This document shows positions 31,338 through 39,696 of a stretch of 39,696 nucleotides of DNA, in pieces. The DNA lies in contig JAFRUH010000001.1 of NCBI GenBank assembly GCA_017438975.1, forward strand, positions 1 to 39,696. The letters run 5' to 3'. The notes under the pieces were generated by a model, which worked only from the letters and a program-made list of their open reading frames with translations, was not told the DNA's origin and ran no database searches. Both the position numbers and the translations under genes were made by a program. The DNA comes from Bacteroidales bacterium (GTDB lineage: Bacteria > Bacteroidota > Bacteroidia > Bacteroidales > UBA932). The first letter of the stretch is position 1, and every line of letters starts with the position of its first letter.

Positions 31338-34265
31338 TTAGAATCTGAAATAAATGTTCAACATGTAATTGGTTCCCGACATATAGAAATACTTCGGGTC
31401 GAACCGGTAGAAGCGCTCCTTGCCGACCGTGTTGTCGACGAGACGGGTCTGTTCGTAACCGCCGGTCTTGACGTCGCGGTTGTTCAGGAGGTTCTTCACG
31501 TTCAGCGAGAAACCGAGCTGATACTGGCGCTGGATGTACCAGGACTTGCCGATGCTGAAGTTGACCAGGAAGGCCGGGTCGAACTTCTCCTGGGAAGTCA
31601 TGTACTCAAGCTCGACGGGGGTGATGGTGTTGTCGAGGCCCGCGGTCGCATAGTCGGTCCGGTAGAGGGGGTTCATGTCCAGGTAGGATTCCGCGAAATA
31701 CTCGATGTCCCCGTCGATGAACCAGTAATTGTAGTTGTAGCTCAGGCCGAGGCTGGCAGCGAGCTGCGGGGTCGAAGGCACATAGTGCCGCTGCATCTTC
31801 TCGTATGCTCCCGGATCGGAAACCGTGATGTTTCCGGAGGCGTCCTTCGGATAGACGGGGCTGCTCTTCCAGTAAGGGACGAGAACGTTTTCCATCACGA
31901 CCTCGGCGCTGTTGTCGACCGTCTGGGTCATCCTCGGGTTGGAGATATATTCATACCGTCCGGCCGCCAGGACACCCTGGAGGAAGAGGTTCGAAACGAC
32001 ATAGGTCGGGACCTTGAAGCCCAGCTCGATACCGGCGTTCCGCTGGTCGATGCCATTGATCGCGAAGTTGGAGAAGGCGTTCTGCAGGTCGTCAAACGCG
32101 CTCATGACCTTGGACTGGTCGAGGATGAGGGTATAGAAGGCGGTGGCCCGGAAGTTCAGTCCGTTGTCGGTGTACTGCCAGTTCAGGTCGCCGGAGATGG
32201 TCTTGATCGTCTCCAGGTTGTCGACCAGAGAGTTCCGCGTGCGGGCGGAAAGGAAGGCCTGGTTGAACTTCGGGGCGTCGTTGAAATAGCCCATGTTCGC
32301 ATAGATCCGCTGGTTGCCCTTGAACATATAGGTCAGGCCGGCCTTGGCGGCATAGGTCAGGAAACCGCAGACATCGGATTTCCCGAAGGAGGTAACCGGC
32401 TTCCCCTTCGAATCGTAGGTAGTCAGGTTGACCCCGTCGACCACGATCTCGCGGCCGCTCTGGTCCAGTCCGGCGAAGAGGCCCTTCCGGACGAGACCTT
32501 CCCGCCAGAAGGATTCATAGCCGAGCCGGCCGCCGAGGGCCGCGCGGAAGTTCCCGAAAGCGAACTGGCCGTTCAGCCAGCCGCCCGCGCTCCGCATCTT
32601 GGCATAGTAGTCATAGCCGTACTTGCCGCCGACGCCGATCTTTTCCGCACTGCCGTGGGAAAGGTAGTAGTCCAGGTCATTCTGGATCTTCGCCTCGGAG
32701 GAGCCGAAATCCCGCTCCGCGAACGAGTCGACGTTCAGGAAGTACTCGCCGCCCAGCAGGTCCGCGAGGACCTTATAGTACTCGGTCCGGTTGACCCGGG
32801 CGTCGAGGCCGCCCGTGAGGGTCAGCCAGCGGTTCGGCCGGGACTTGAAGGTCGCTGCGAAATTCAGGTCCCGCTGGTCGGTCCGGCGCTCTTCCTGCGC
32901 ATACTTGGAGCGGCCTTCCTGCAGGCGGTTGACATTGTAGAGACGGTCCCAGTCGACATGGGTCAGTGCCGGGAAATCCTTGGAGTGGGTCCATACCTCG
33001 TTCGCCCAGGCGTACTTGACCATGTTGTTCCGGTTCATGTCCGGATTGGCGTCGAAGAAGTAGCTCGGCAGGTTGCGGTAGTAGTCCGGACGCGGATCCT
33101 GGGCATCGTACCAGTCGAGGGCCGTATAGCCGTTCTTGCCGAATCGGTACAGGACCGTCGCGGAGGCCTGGAAACGGTCGGACGGCTTGAATTCGTACCG
33201 GAGGAACGCGACCGGTTCGTGGGTCTTGCGGACGCGGGCGTTGCGGACCTTTCCGTTCTGGTAGCCCCAGTTGGAATTGTACATGTTGTCGCGCATCAGG
33301 TCATAGACCTCCTGGGTAGAGGCGTTCTGGGCACCGCGTTCTCCGGGAGTCCCGAAGATGGCGAAACTCAGCATGTTCGCGTCGTTGATCTTCTTGTCCG
33401 CGGCAAAATAATAGGCGAATGAACGGTAGTAGACACCGTCGATCCAGTCATTTCCGCCAAGCCGGGCCGATACGTTGACCGCCCAGGCCCATCCCTTGTC
33501 CGTCATGCCCGAAGCATAGGAACCCATCAGGCGGAGCCGGTATAGCGTGCTGTTGCTCAGGACGCTGCCCCTGAGGCCTTTCCGGACGTTCGAGGCGTTT
33601 CCGAAAATGTTCGTCAGACCATTGTAACCGCCGAAACCGAAGTCGGAGGTCTCGGTACCGTTGACGGTCTCCTTCGAACGCATGGCCTCGTTCAGGCCGC
33701 TCCACAGCGAGAACGGGGAATAGCCCGTGATCGCGTCGTTGAGCCGGACACCCGCCAGATACACGTCCTGGGACTCGGAGGCGTAGCCGCGGGCGCGGAA
33801 ACGGACCGAGCTGAAATTGTAGCCGGCGATGTTGTTGAAGACGTCGTTCGCCCCGAAGAGGATGGTCGGGTTGTCATTGTACCCGCTCCCCTCCATGTCA
33901 AAGGCGGAGAAAGTGTCGTCGTCCACTTCCGCGACCTTTTCCATCGAAGTCAGGGAGAGGTTGAACATATTCTTGACATAGCCGTCGTTGACCGTGACCT
34001 GGACATGGGACTCGAGGAAGTCGGGAGCGGTGATGACCAGAGTGTACATCCCGTTGGGGAGATCGAGGATCTGGAACGTTCCGTCTATCTCGGTCTGGGT
34101 GCTCGTAATCTCCGTCGCACCCTGCATGAGCACCAGGCGGGCGTTCTCGACGGGCTGCCTTCCATTCCTGTTGACCACGGTTCCCGTGACGCCTCCGGTA
34201 TACTCCTGGGCGAAGAGGACCGTGCTGCACAGGGCGGCGGCAAGGATCGTTATCAATCTTTTCAT
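31338..34265 (-). CDS. TonB-dependent outer-membrane receptor
   Basis: A 975-residue outer-membrane protein. It has a signal peptide (ending VLFAQEY), a carboxypeptidase-like regulatory domain at about 22-105 (GTVVNRNGRQPVENARLVLM, GTFQILDLPNGMYTLVIT), a plug (ILFGANDVFNNIAGYNFSSV, SVRFRARGYASESQDVYLAG), and a long beta barrel ending in YMLNIYFRF, the terminal aromatic typical of barrels. It imports a bound ligand with TonB energy. No SusD partner follows; instead an OB-fold lipoprotein does, and two nuclease-type enzymes precede it. Ligands may therefore be nucleic-acid fragments, nucleotides or phosphate compounds. It starts 1 bp after the EEP gene's stop. Confidence 0.92.
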   Translation of the reverse strand: MKRLITILAAALCSTVLFAQEYTGGVTGTVVNRNGRQPVENARLVLMQGATEITSTQTEIDGTFQILDLPNGMYTLVITAPDFLESHVQVTVNDGYVKNMFNLSLTSMEKVAEVDDDTFSAFDMEGSGYNDNPTILFGANDVFNNIAGYNFSSVRFRARGYASESQDVYLAGVRLNDAITGYSPFSLWSGLNEAMRSKETVNGTETSDFGFGGYNGLTNIFGNASNVRKGLRGSVLSNSTLYRLRLMGSYASGMTDKGWAWAVNVSARLGGNDWIDGVYYRSFAYYFAADKKINDANMLSFAIFGTPGERGAQNASTQEVYDLMRDNMYNSNWGYQNGKVRNARVRKTHEPVAFLRYEFKPSDRFQASATVLYRFGKNGYTALDWYDAQDPRPDYYRNLPSYFFDANPDMNRNNMVKYAWANEVWTHSKDFPALTHVDWDRLYNVNRLQEGRSKYAQEERRTDQRDLNFAATFKSRPNRWLTLTGGLDARVNRTEYYKVLADLLGGEYFLNVDSFAERDFGSSEAKIQNDLDYYLSHGSAEKIGVGGKYGYDYYAKMRSAGGWLNGQFAFGNFRAALGGRLGYESFWREGLVRKGLFAGLDQSGREIVVDGVNLTTYDSKGKPVTSFGKSDVCGFLTYAAKAGLTYMFKGNQRIYANMGYFNDAPKFNQAFLSARTRNSLVDNLETIKTISGDLNWQYTDNGLNFRATAFYTLILDQSKVMSAFDDLQNAFSNFAINGIDQRNAGIELGFKVPTYVVSNLFLQGVLAAGRYEYISNPRMTQTVDNSAEVVMENVLVPYWKSSPVYPKDASGNITVSDPGAYEKMQRHYVPSTPQLAASLGLSYNYNYWFIDGDIEYFAESYLDMNPLYRTDYATAGLDNTITPVELEYMTSQEKFDPAFLVNFSIGKSWYIQRQYQLGFSLNVKNLLNNRDVKTGGYEQTRLVDNTVGKERFYRFDPKYFYMSGTNYMLNIYFRF

Positions 34266-34266
34266 A

Positions 34267-35331
34267 TTATTTCCTGATTACGATATAGGTCGGATAATGG
34301 TCGGAATACCCTCCGACGAACGCTCCGTTGGAGAACGTCCGGAAAGGCGTATCCTTGTACTGGCCGGTCTGGTTCGTCATGAACGGCTTCTGGAAGATGC
34401 GGCCATAATATTTCTTTTTCGTGATAGGCACGATCTGGAAGGTTCCCTTCGGAGCATGGGCCAGGTTGTAGTTGACCATGATGATGTCGAAAATGCACCA
34501 CTCGCCCCGATATGCCAGGGAGCCGTAACCCGCCTTGAACATGGACAGGAAGGGGTTGAAATAATCGACCGGTTCCATCTCCTCGAGAGTCTGCTTCCCG
34601 TGGAGGTAGACGCACATCGAGGCGTCGTCCGGATTGTCGTTCATGTCCCCCATGACCACGCACTTGATCCCCGGATACTTCTGCATCATCATCAGCGAAT
34701 GCTGGTAGGCGATTTCGGCACCGCGGCCGCGCAGGTCCTGTCCCTTGTCGCCGAGACGGGACGGAAGATGGCAGACATAGAAGGCGAAATGTTCCCCGTC
34801 GATGATGCCGTGGACCATCAGGATGTCACGGGTCCGGAAATCCTCCTTCCCGGCTTCGTCCAGGTCGAAGACGATCGAGCTGTTGAAGTCGAAGGGGATG
34901 GATTCGCTTTCGACGACGGTCATCAGCTCCGGCTTGTACAGCAGGCCGACGTCGACGCCGCGCCGGTCGGGACCGTCATAATGGACGATCTGGTAGTTGG
35001 CTTCCGCGATCTCCGGCTCGATGACGAGGTCCTCGAGGACATGGCGGTTCTCGATTTCGGACACCCCGAGGACCGTATGCCAGACGCCGTTGTCCTTTTT
35101 CATCTCGGCGATGACATGGGCCATGTTCTGGAGTTTCTTCCGGTACTTGGCCTCGGTCCATTTGTTGGCCCCGTCGGGGAGATATTCGTAGTCGTTCTTC
35201 CCCTCGTCGTGATAGGTGTCGAAGAGGTTCTCGAGATTGTAGAAACCGATGACATGGCTTTTCGGTCCGGCCCATGCGGAAAGGGACGCACCGAGCAGCA
35301 GGATCATCGAAAGGGTAAGGAATCTTTTCAT
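34267..35331 (-). CDS. Secreted endonuclease/exonuclease/phosphatase (EEP) family protein
   Basis: A 354-residue protein with a cleavable signal peptide (ending SAWAGPK). It shows the EEP motifs in order: VIGFYNLENLFDT (Asn), LGVSEIENR (metal-binding Glu), HLPSRLGDKG, VVMGDMNDNP (Asp and Asn), and GGYSDHYPTY (catalytic Asp-His). The fold is that of DNase I, exonuclease III and inositol phosphatases, so it should cut phosphodiester or phosphomonoester bonds in the periplasm or outside. Its neighbours (NUC-type nuclease, OB-fold proteins) favour nucleic acid as substrate. It lies 22 bp after the nuclease and 1 bp before the receptor. Confidence 0.9.
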   Translation of the reverse strand: MKRFLTLSMILLLGASLSAWAGPKSHVIGFYNLENLFDTYHDEGKNDYEYLPDGANKWTEAKYRKKLQNMAHVIAEMKKDNGVWHTVLGVSEIENRHVLEDLVIEPEIAEANYQIVHYDGPDRRGVDVGLLYKPELMTVVESESIPFDFNSSIVFDLDEAGKEDFRTRDILMVHGIIDGEHFAFYVCHLPSRLGDKGQDLRGRGAEIAYQHSLMMMQKYPGIKCVVMGDMNDNPDDASMCVYLHGKQTLEEMEPVDYFNPFLSMFKAGYGSLAYRGEWCIFDIIMVNYNLAHAPKGTFQIVPITKKKYYGRIFQKPFMTNQTGQYKDTPFRTFSNGAFVGGYSDHYPTYIVIRK

Positions 35332-35353
35332 TATCTATTCGTTATTGTTTCAG

Positions 35354-36520
35354 TTATTTCCACCAGGATACCGGAGTTTCGGACTTGATCTTGTCCGCCG
35401 TAGCAGCTCCCACCTTTGCGGGGAGGTTGACGAAGAAGGTGAATCCGGTCTTCCTTTCAAGTTCTTCGACGGACAGGATGTAATCGGTACATTTCCCGTT
35501 CGCGATCGAAGCGGAATGGGGAAGGTAGAAGCCGCAGGCGAGATAGCCGCCGTACCCAACCGTCGAGCCCGGCATGTAGCGGAGCAGCGCCTTGAAGTAG
35601 GCGGACGGAATCCGGACCGGTTGGCCGGCCCTGTCCGTCAGGGTACCGGAGGCGGAATCGATGACACATCCCGTCACGACATAGAGGGTGTCCGACTGGG
35701 TTGCGTATCCCCGCACCCTCGTCTCCAGGTCCGCCCAGATCCCGCCGTTGAAATTGTAATCCTGCGGGGTCATGTTCGTGGCGAAGAAGGTCGAGACGTT
35801 TGCCGCATAGGTCAGACGGTCCGCGGAAGGGATCTGATGGCCCCGGCTGTGCCCCGTGCCGTAGGCTCCCGAGACGATGGACTGCTGCTGTTCAATGGGC
35901 AGAAGGGGATCGAAGCCCCAGGCGTTGGTCCGGCTTCCGCTTCCGATCAGGGCCTTGTTCAGCGGATAGGCGACCCAGCGGGAGAGACGGGAGGACGGGT
36001 CATACTCGAAGGACCAGTTCCTTCCGCCCTTCTGGGTGAAATAGTCGCCGCCCTGCATATCGTGGGCGAACCAGACCAGACCGTCCCCGGAGTTTGTCCG
36101 CGGAAGTTCCAGCCAGGCGACCGGAGCGATGTCGTAACCGCTTACGGAAGGAGAAGAATGCCCCTTCTGGACGAGGGTCAGGACAGATTCCCCTCCGGCG
36201 GAAGACAGGGTGATCGCAGCGGAACGGTCCTCTTTCCCTCCATTCTCATCGTAGGAGAAAATCACGCTGTTCCTGTCTCCGGAACCGGAAGAAGGCGAAA
36301 CGGAACCCCAGGCGGTCTCCCTGCCGAAATCGAGGCTGATGGTCCAGTCCCCGCCGGCCGAAACCGACAGGAAAATACTCCCTGCGGAAGCATCGAGGGA
36401 TGTGGATACAGCGGTGAGGACCGGGGCCTTTTCAGGCTCGGCCTTCTCTTCGCAGGAAACCCCCGCCGCAGCGAGAATCGCTACGACGAGAGCAAATCCG
36501 ATATGCCTCCGCGGGTCCAT
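35354..36520 (-). CDS. BACON domain plus DNA/RNA non-specific endonuclease (NUC family), lipoprotein
   Basis: A 388-residue protein from the ATG at 36518-36520; a GTG at 36526 is two codons upstream. It has a lipoprotein signal (lipobox GVSCEE). Residues about 30-120 are a BACON-like Ig domain (SAGGDWTISLDFG, SVLTLVQKG). Residues about 135-385 are the NUC fold with its signature GHSRGHQIPSADR (H228, the general base) and the metal-binding segment NMTPQDYNFNGGIWADLE (the Asn of the family). The enzyme should cut DNA and RNA without sequence preference at the cell surface. It begins 6 bp after the 971-residue OB-fold protein and precedes the EEP gene by 22 bp. Confidence 0.92.
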   Translation of the reverse strand: MDPRRHIGFALVVAILAAAGVSCEEKAEPEKAPVLTAVSTSLDASAGSIFLSVSAGGDWTISLDFGRETAWGSVSPSSGSGDRNSVIFSYDENGGKEDRSAAITLSSAGGESVLTLVQKGHSSPSVSGYDIAPVAWLELPRTNSGDGLVWFAHDMQGGDYFTQKGGRNWSFEYDPSSRLSRWVAYPLNKALIGSGSRTNAWGFDPLLPIEQQQSIVSGAYGTGHSRGHQIPSADRLTYAANVSTFFATNMTPQDYNFNGGIWADLETRVRGYATQSDTLYVVTGCVIDSASGTLTDRAGQPVRIPSAYFKALLRYMPGSTVGYGGYLACGFYLPHSASIANGKCTDYILSVEELERKTGFTFFVNLPAKVGAATADKIKSETPVSWWK

Positions 36521-36526
36521 GGACAC

Positions 36527-39442
36527 TTATTCAGCAACGTATTTGACCAGGACCTTGGCGATCCGTCGCTGGCCGGAAGTGCCTTCGATCTTGAAGGTGG
36601 CAGCGGCCGCAGGGCCATCCCAGTGCGAATCACGGAAGGTCCCCGGGGTCGCGGTAATCTCGTTCTTTCCGTCTCCGGAACCGAATTCCAGATCGATCGA
36701 AGCGATCTGCTTGCCGGAGGATGCGACGGTCATGGTGTTGCCGGAATAGAGACGGACGGCGGTTCCGGTATCATAATACTTCGGACCGTTCTTTTCATTG
36801 GATCCGTTGGAGAACGTCAGGGTCAGGTCCCCGACCTTGAGTTCGGAAACCGCCTGGGCGTTCGTATAACCCTGGGCCGTCAGGTCGACGGTCACGTCCG
36901 CGGTCTGAGGCTGGTCGCCGCCGCCTTCGCCGGAAGAGATCTTCTCGATGAAGTAGGCATATTCCATTTCGGCTTTGCCGTTGTACTCGCCGCGATAGCC
37001 GTTGATGACGATCTTGTCGCCGGACTTGAGGCCGAGGGAGGCGAACGAATTGTCATTCGTCGATCCGTAAGGCAGTTCCGTGGCGGTCAGGCCGTAGATA
37101 TAGACCGTGCCGGTCTCGTCCGTCAGGTCGAAGGTGCCGAGGTTCGTATTGACCTGGGAACCGATGGTTCCGGTCAGCTGGTAGCGCTGGTTCTTCGATT
37201 TCTCGGCGGCCAGGAACTCGGCGACCGTCACCTTCTTGATCTCCGGAAGCGGCTCGGCGCTCTGGTCTGAAGTGTCCAGTTCGACGCCCTTGGAGAAATC
37301 GAGGGTCGTACCGGCAGCGGAAGACGCCTGCAGGGAAATATCGTCGATCCGGTAGGAACTGGCCTTGTCGGCCGAGAAGTAGACGCAGACGGACGTCGTG
37401 CCGGACGGAACCGTGAAGGTCGAAGAGGCAAGCCCCCAGTCGGAAGTCGTCTGGTCCGGATTCTTGAACGTGTAGCTGAGTTCGACCCACTTCTTGTCAT
37501 CGACGCTCACATATGCGTGCAGGCCGTCCTTCGGGAACGGAATCGCACTTGCCTGATAGACATAGTAATTGGCTCCGAAGGAAAGAGTCATGCTCGTCGA
37601 GGTGACGGCGATGTTCTTGATGGCGACCCAGGCATCCGCGCCGAAGAAGAGGTTGTTGGAACCCGAAGCGTCATAGGTGCCGTTCGTCGAAGGAACGGTG
37701 GTACGAGCGGAAACGGCGTTGAACGTATACACGAGGTTGGAAATGCCGGTTCCCTTCTCATGCTTCCATCCGTCGAACTGGTCGAGATACGGATAGTTGC
37801 TGGCGGTCGCTCCATAGATCTTCTGGGCGGCTTCCTTGTCGAAATCGTTGTAGTAGAAGCACTTCGCAGGATCGATCTTGTCCGGGTCGACCGGGGCGCT
37901 CTCCAGGGAATAGAGATATGCCTCCTTGTCCGCCGTCTCCGGGGTGTTGCCCTTGTAGTTGACAAGCTTGCCGCAGAGGACGACCTTGTCACCGACCTGG
38001 ATCTGCGGATCGTTTTCGGTCCACTGCTTATTGTTCAGGTAGTAGATATGGTAGGCATAGAATTCCGTCCCGTTCCGGGTGCCGTCTTCCGTGATGTAGA
38101 AAGAGGCGTTGCCGTACTGGGCGCCGTACTTTTCCTTGATATGGGAAATGACACCCTTGATATAATATGTATCCGGGGTGTTCTGGTCCGCGGGAAGGGC
38201 GGACACGAAGGCGTGGGCTCCGGCGGGATTGAACGGATCCGCCTGCGTTCCGGTGCCCTTCGGGGTATCGGTGGAAGGCTGGTCGCCGCCCGCCGTCTTT
38301 CCGTTCAGGGAATAGATATGGCTGGCGCCCTTGCCGACCGTCTCGGGCGTATTGCCCTTGTAGTTGACGACCGGTCCATAGACGATCACCTCGTCACCTA
38401 CCTTAACGTCCGTATCGCCGGAGGTCCACTGGCGGTTGCCGAGATAATAGGTTTGGAAGACATAGAAGCTGCCGCTGCCGTCCTCGCTGTCGACGATCGT
38501 GAAATTCGCATTTCCATAGTTTCCGCTGGCCTGGAAGGTCGTCGAGACTTCGGAAATCTTACCTTTGATATAGACCTTGTTGGGGCTCTGGACATCCGAT
38601 CCCAGCGAGGTGGCATAGGCCGCCGCGCCTGCCGGATTGTACGGATCCTCGAGGGTTCCGCTTCCCTTCGCCGCACCGGGCTGGGTGGAGCCGCCGCCCT
38701 CGGACACGCCGTTCAGGGAATAGATATAGCTGGCGCCCTTGCCGACCGTCTCGGGCGTATTGCCCTTGTAGTTGACGACCTTGCCGCAAAGGACGACCTC
38801 GTCGCCGACCTTGATGTCCGTCTTGCCGGAGGTCCATTTCTTATTGCCCAGATAATAGGTCTGGAAGGCATAGAACTGGGTGCCGGAAGCCGAGCCGTCG
38901 TCGGAGATATAGAAATTCGCATTCCCGTAGGTTCCGCTCGCCTCGAAGGTCATGCTGACGTTCGAGATGACGCCCCTGACGTAGATCGGGCCGGATTCGG
39001 TATCGGCCGGGAGGGAGGAGACATACTCGAAGGCCGCCGAAGCGGTATACGGGTGCTCAAGGGTGCCGTCGCCCTTGTCAAGCTCGCCTTTCTCTCCTGC
39101 CTGGACGACATGGAGATACTGTTTGCTGAGACCGATCGTAAAGACCACATCCGTCTCGCGGTTGTTTCCGGCATTGGCGATGACGGTGACATTGACGGTC
39201 TGGGGCTGCGTGGAGGCCTTGCCGGAGGACGGATCCAAGGCAATCCAGTCCGGGACGTCCTGGGACGTCCAGTCTCGCGTCGCCGTCAGGGTCACGGACT
39301 GGCTGGAAACCGTTGAACCGAAACTGAGCGAGGTCGGATTCAGTTCGATCCTGGCGACGCCGAGATCCTCTTCCTGCTGGCAGGCGGCAAAACCCAAAGC
39401 CGCCACCACTGCGAAGAATAAATGCTTGATTTTCATATCCAT
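36527..39442 (-). CDS. BACON plus multiple OB-fold-like repeats, surface lipoprotein
   Basis: A 971-residue lipoprotein (lipobox FAACQQ), first gene of the operon. Residues about 30-115 form a BACON domain. Three OB-fold-like repeats of 136 residues start at about 123, 259 and 395 (YVRGVISNVSMTF, GNANFYISDDG, QTYYLGNKKWTSG, VGDEVVLCGKVVNYKGNTPE). Residues about 525-715 look like a jelly-roll binding domain (CFYYNDFDK to YRIDDISLQAS). A further OB fold lies at about 740-850 (YQLTGTIGSQVNTNLGTFDL, TGTVYIYGL). The C-terminus is another beta domain. Such repeats occur in proteins attached to secreted nucleases. It may bind nucleic acid for the nucleases encoded next. Repeats 1 and 2 are nearly identical in DNA for 72 bp. 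Confidence 0.82.
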   Translation of the reverse strand: MDMKIKHLFFAVVAALGFAACQQEEDLGVARIELNPTSLSFGSTVSSQSVTLTATRDWTSQDVPDWIALDPSSGKASTQPQTVNVTVIANAGNNRETDVVFTIGLSKQYLHVVQAGEKGELDKGDGTLEHPYTASAAFEYVSSLPADTESGPIYVRGVISNVSMTFEASGTYGNANFYISDDGSASGTQFYAFQTYYLGNKKWTSGKTDIKVGDEVVLCGKVVNYKGNTPETVGKGASYIYSLNGVSEGGGSTQPGAAKGSGTLEDPYNPAGAAAYATSLGSDVQSPNKVYIKGKISEVSTTFQASGNYGNANFTIVDSEDGSGSFYVFQTYYLGNRQWTSGDTDVKVGDEVIVYGPVVNYKGNTPETVGKGASHIYSLNGKTAGGDQPSTDTPKGTGTQADPFNPAGAHAFVSALPADQNTPDTYYIKGVISHIKEKYGAQYGNASFYITEDGTRNGTEFYAYHIYYLNNKQWTENDPQIQVGDKVVLCGKLVNYKGNTPETADKEAYLYSLESAPVDPDKIDPAKCFYYNDFDKEAAQKIYGATASNYPYLDQFDGWKHEKGTGISNLVYTFNAVSARTTVPSTNGTYDASGSNNLFFGADAWVAIKNIAVTSTSMTLSFGANYYVYQASAIPFPKDGLHAYVSVDDKKWVELSYTFKNPDQTTSDWGLASSTFTVPSGTTSVCVYFSADKASSYRIDDISLQASSAAGTTLDFSKGVELDTSDQSAEPLPEIKKVTVAEFLAAEKSKNQRYQLTGTIGSQVNTNLGTFDLTDETGTVYIYGLTATELPYGSTNDNSFASLGLKSGDKIVINGYRGEYNGKAEMEYAYFIEKISSGEGGGDQPQTADVTVDLTAQGYTNAQAVSELKVGDLTLTFSNGSNEKNGPKYYDTGTAVRLYSGNTMTVASSGKQIASIDLEFGSGDGKNEITATPGTFRDSHWDGPAAAATFKIEGTSGQRRIAKVLVKYVAE
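38301..38780 (-). repeat. Near-identical 72-bp direct repeats inside the OB-fold gene
   Basis: Bases 38301-38372 and 38709-38780 differ at one position in 72 (G against A), 408 bp (136 codons) apart and in frame. They encode the end of OB repeats 2 and 1. A diverged third copy lies near 37905-37975. Such a match suggests recent duplication or gene conversion. Confidence 0.85.
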
Positions 39443-39487
39443 TTGTTTTTATGTGATTAATCGGACAAGTTCTGCTCCTATAATCTA

Positions 39488-39495
39488 CAAATATA
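39488..39495 (-). promoter_or_regulatory. -7 promoter box TATATTTG of the eight-gene nuclease/receptor operon
   Basis: TATATTTG on the minus strand matches TAnnTTTG exactly. ATTG at 39514-39517, 18 bp upstream, may be a weak -33 element. Transcription should start near 39481, giving a leader of about 39 nt to the ATG at 39442. Confidence 0.65.
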
Positions 39496-39560
39496 ATGAG
39501 AACTTTCCGGATTTCAATCCGGAGCGGGCTTTTTGTTTCCGAAAGGAAATGAAAACAAAA

Positions 39561-39606
39561 GAGGGTGACTAAAAAGTCAGTTGACTGATTGGTCACCTTC
39601 TTTTTT
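39561..39606. terminator. Two-way rho-independent terminator
   Basis: GAGGGTGAC (39561-39569) pairs with GTCACCTTC (39592-39600), eight Watson-Crick pairs and one G-U, around a loop with its own nested hairpin (AGTCA-GT-TGACT). Six T follow on the plus strand (39601-39606); the minus strand has a TTTTGTTTTC tract on the other side. It isolates the nuclease operon promoter from the gene beyond the right edge. Confidence 0.8.
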
Positions 39607-39645
39607 GTACATAGTAGGAAAGGTGCCCCTACGGGGGTAATAAAT

Positions 39646-39692
39646 AATAGCTATTCTTTTGATAATCAAAGGAATAGCTATTGCTTTTCTGA
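39646..39692. terminator. Long hairpin, probable second terminator
   Basis: Bases 39646-39663 and 39665-39682 are reverse complements at 17 of 18 positions with one base between them. A T-rich stretch (TTGCTTTTCTG) follows on the plus strand. It probably ends transcription of a gene beyond the right edge. A small CCCC-TA-CGGGG hairpin lies just before it (about 39627-39637). Confidence 0.6.
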
Positions 39693-39696
39693 TAAA

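Noticed and set aside
31338-34265. SusC/SusD pair for glycan uptake
   Set aside because: The receptor is present but no SusD-like gene is found beside it; the neighbour is a DUF5689 OB-fold protein.
1-39696. tRNA, rRNA, riboswitch, phage or plasmid functions
   Set aside because: No cloverleaf, rRNA segment, known riboswitch core, integrase or replication gene was recognised on either strand by eye; a covariance-model scan would settle this.

Overview
The window reads as a chromosomal segment of a Bacteroidota bacterium, probably an uncultured GC-rich Bacteroidales. Evidence: many short lipoprotein signal peptides, a TonB-dependent receptor with an N-terminal carboxypeptidase-like domain, BACON, DUF4369, DUF5107, DUF5689 and LytS/LytTR proteins, and promoters of the Bacteroidota type (TTTG about 20 nt upstream of TAnnTTTG), often ending only a few bases before the ATG. 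Shine-Dalgarno sites are almost absent. The lineage is an inference from content; no rRNA or tRNA gene was seen.

Layout. 1-1726: two divergent DUF4369/TlpA-type lipoproteins. 1762-5103: a GH20-like lipoprotein and a divergent GH36 alpha-galactosidase. 5033-7974: a family 2 glycosyltransferase and an MsbA-type ABC exporter. 8026-8910: a TIGR01212-type radical SAM protein facing the ABC gene across a 51 bp double promoter. 8949-15196 (minus): a tightly packed seven-gene operon, in reading order a small secreted repeat protein, a VTC-type polyphosphate polymerase, a DUF4956 membrane protein, a DUF2490 protein, a sugar-phosphate antiporter, NanE and a phosphohexomutase. 15249-18326 (minus): a 1025-residue Ig-like/beta-helix surface lipoprotein. 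18468-20332: a LytS/LytTR two-component pair divergent from it. 20339-21624: a RAYT-type transposase gene between two 107-bp structured repeats. 21638-24282: galE and a divergent dacB. 24287-39442 (minus): eight genes on one strand with almost no gaps, containing a secreted NUC-family nuclease, an EEP-family nuclease/phosphatase, two OB-fold lipoproteins and a TonB-dependent receptor, followed by an M3 peptidase, manA and a DUF5107/TPR lipoprotein. The right edge carries two strong hairpin terminators.

How the parts may work together. (i) The right-hand operon looks like a surface system that binds, cuts and imports nucleic acid or its fragments: OB-fold and BACON binding proteins, two different phosphodiester-cutting enzymes, one TonB-dependent receptor and no SusD. 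(ii) The LytS/LytTR pair shares an 86 bp bidirectional promoter with the large surface lipoprotein; a 10-bp direct repeat with 21-bp period, the geometry of LytTR operators, lies midway between the two -7 boxes. The next operon downstream of the lipoprotein encodes VTC polyphosphate polymerase and DUF4956, so surface-layer and polyphosphate functions may be linked here. (iii) The RAYT gene is flanked by two copies of a 107-nt element aligning without gaps, with complementary ends and a compensatory base-pair change; this is the strongest undescribed-element candidate.
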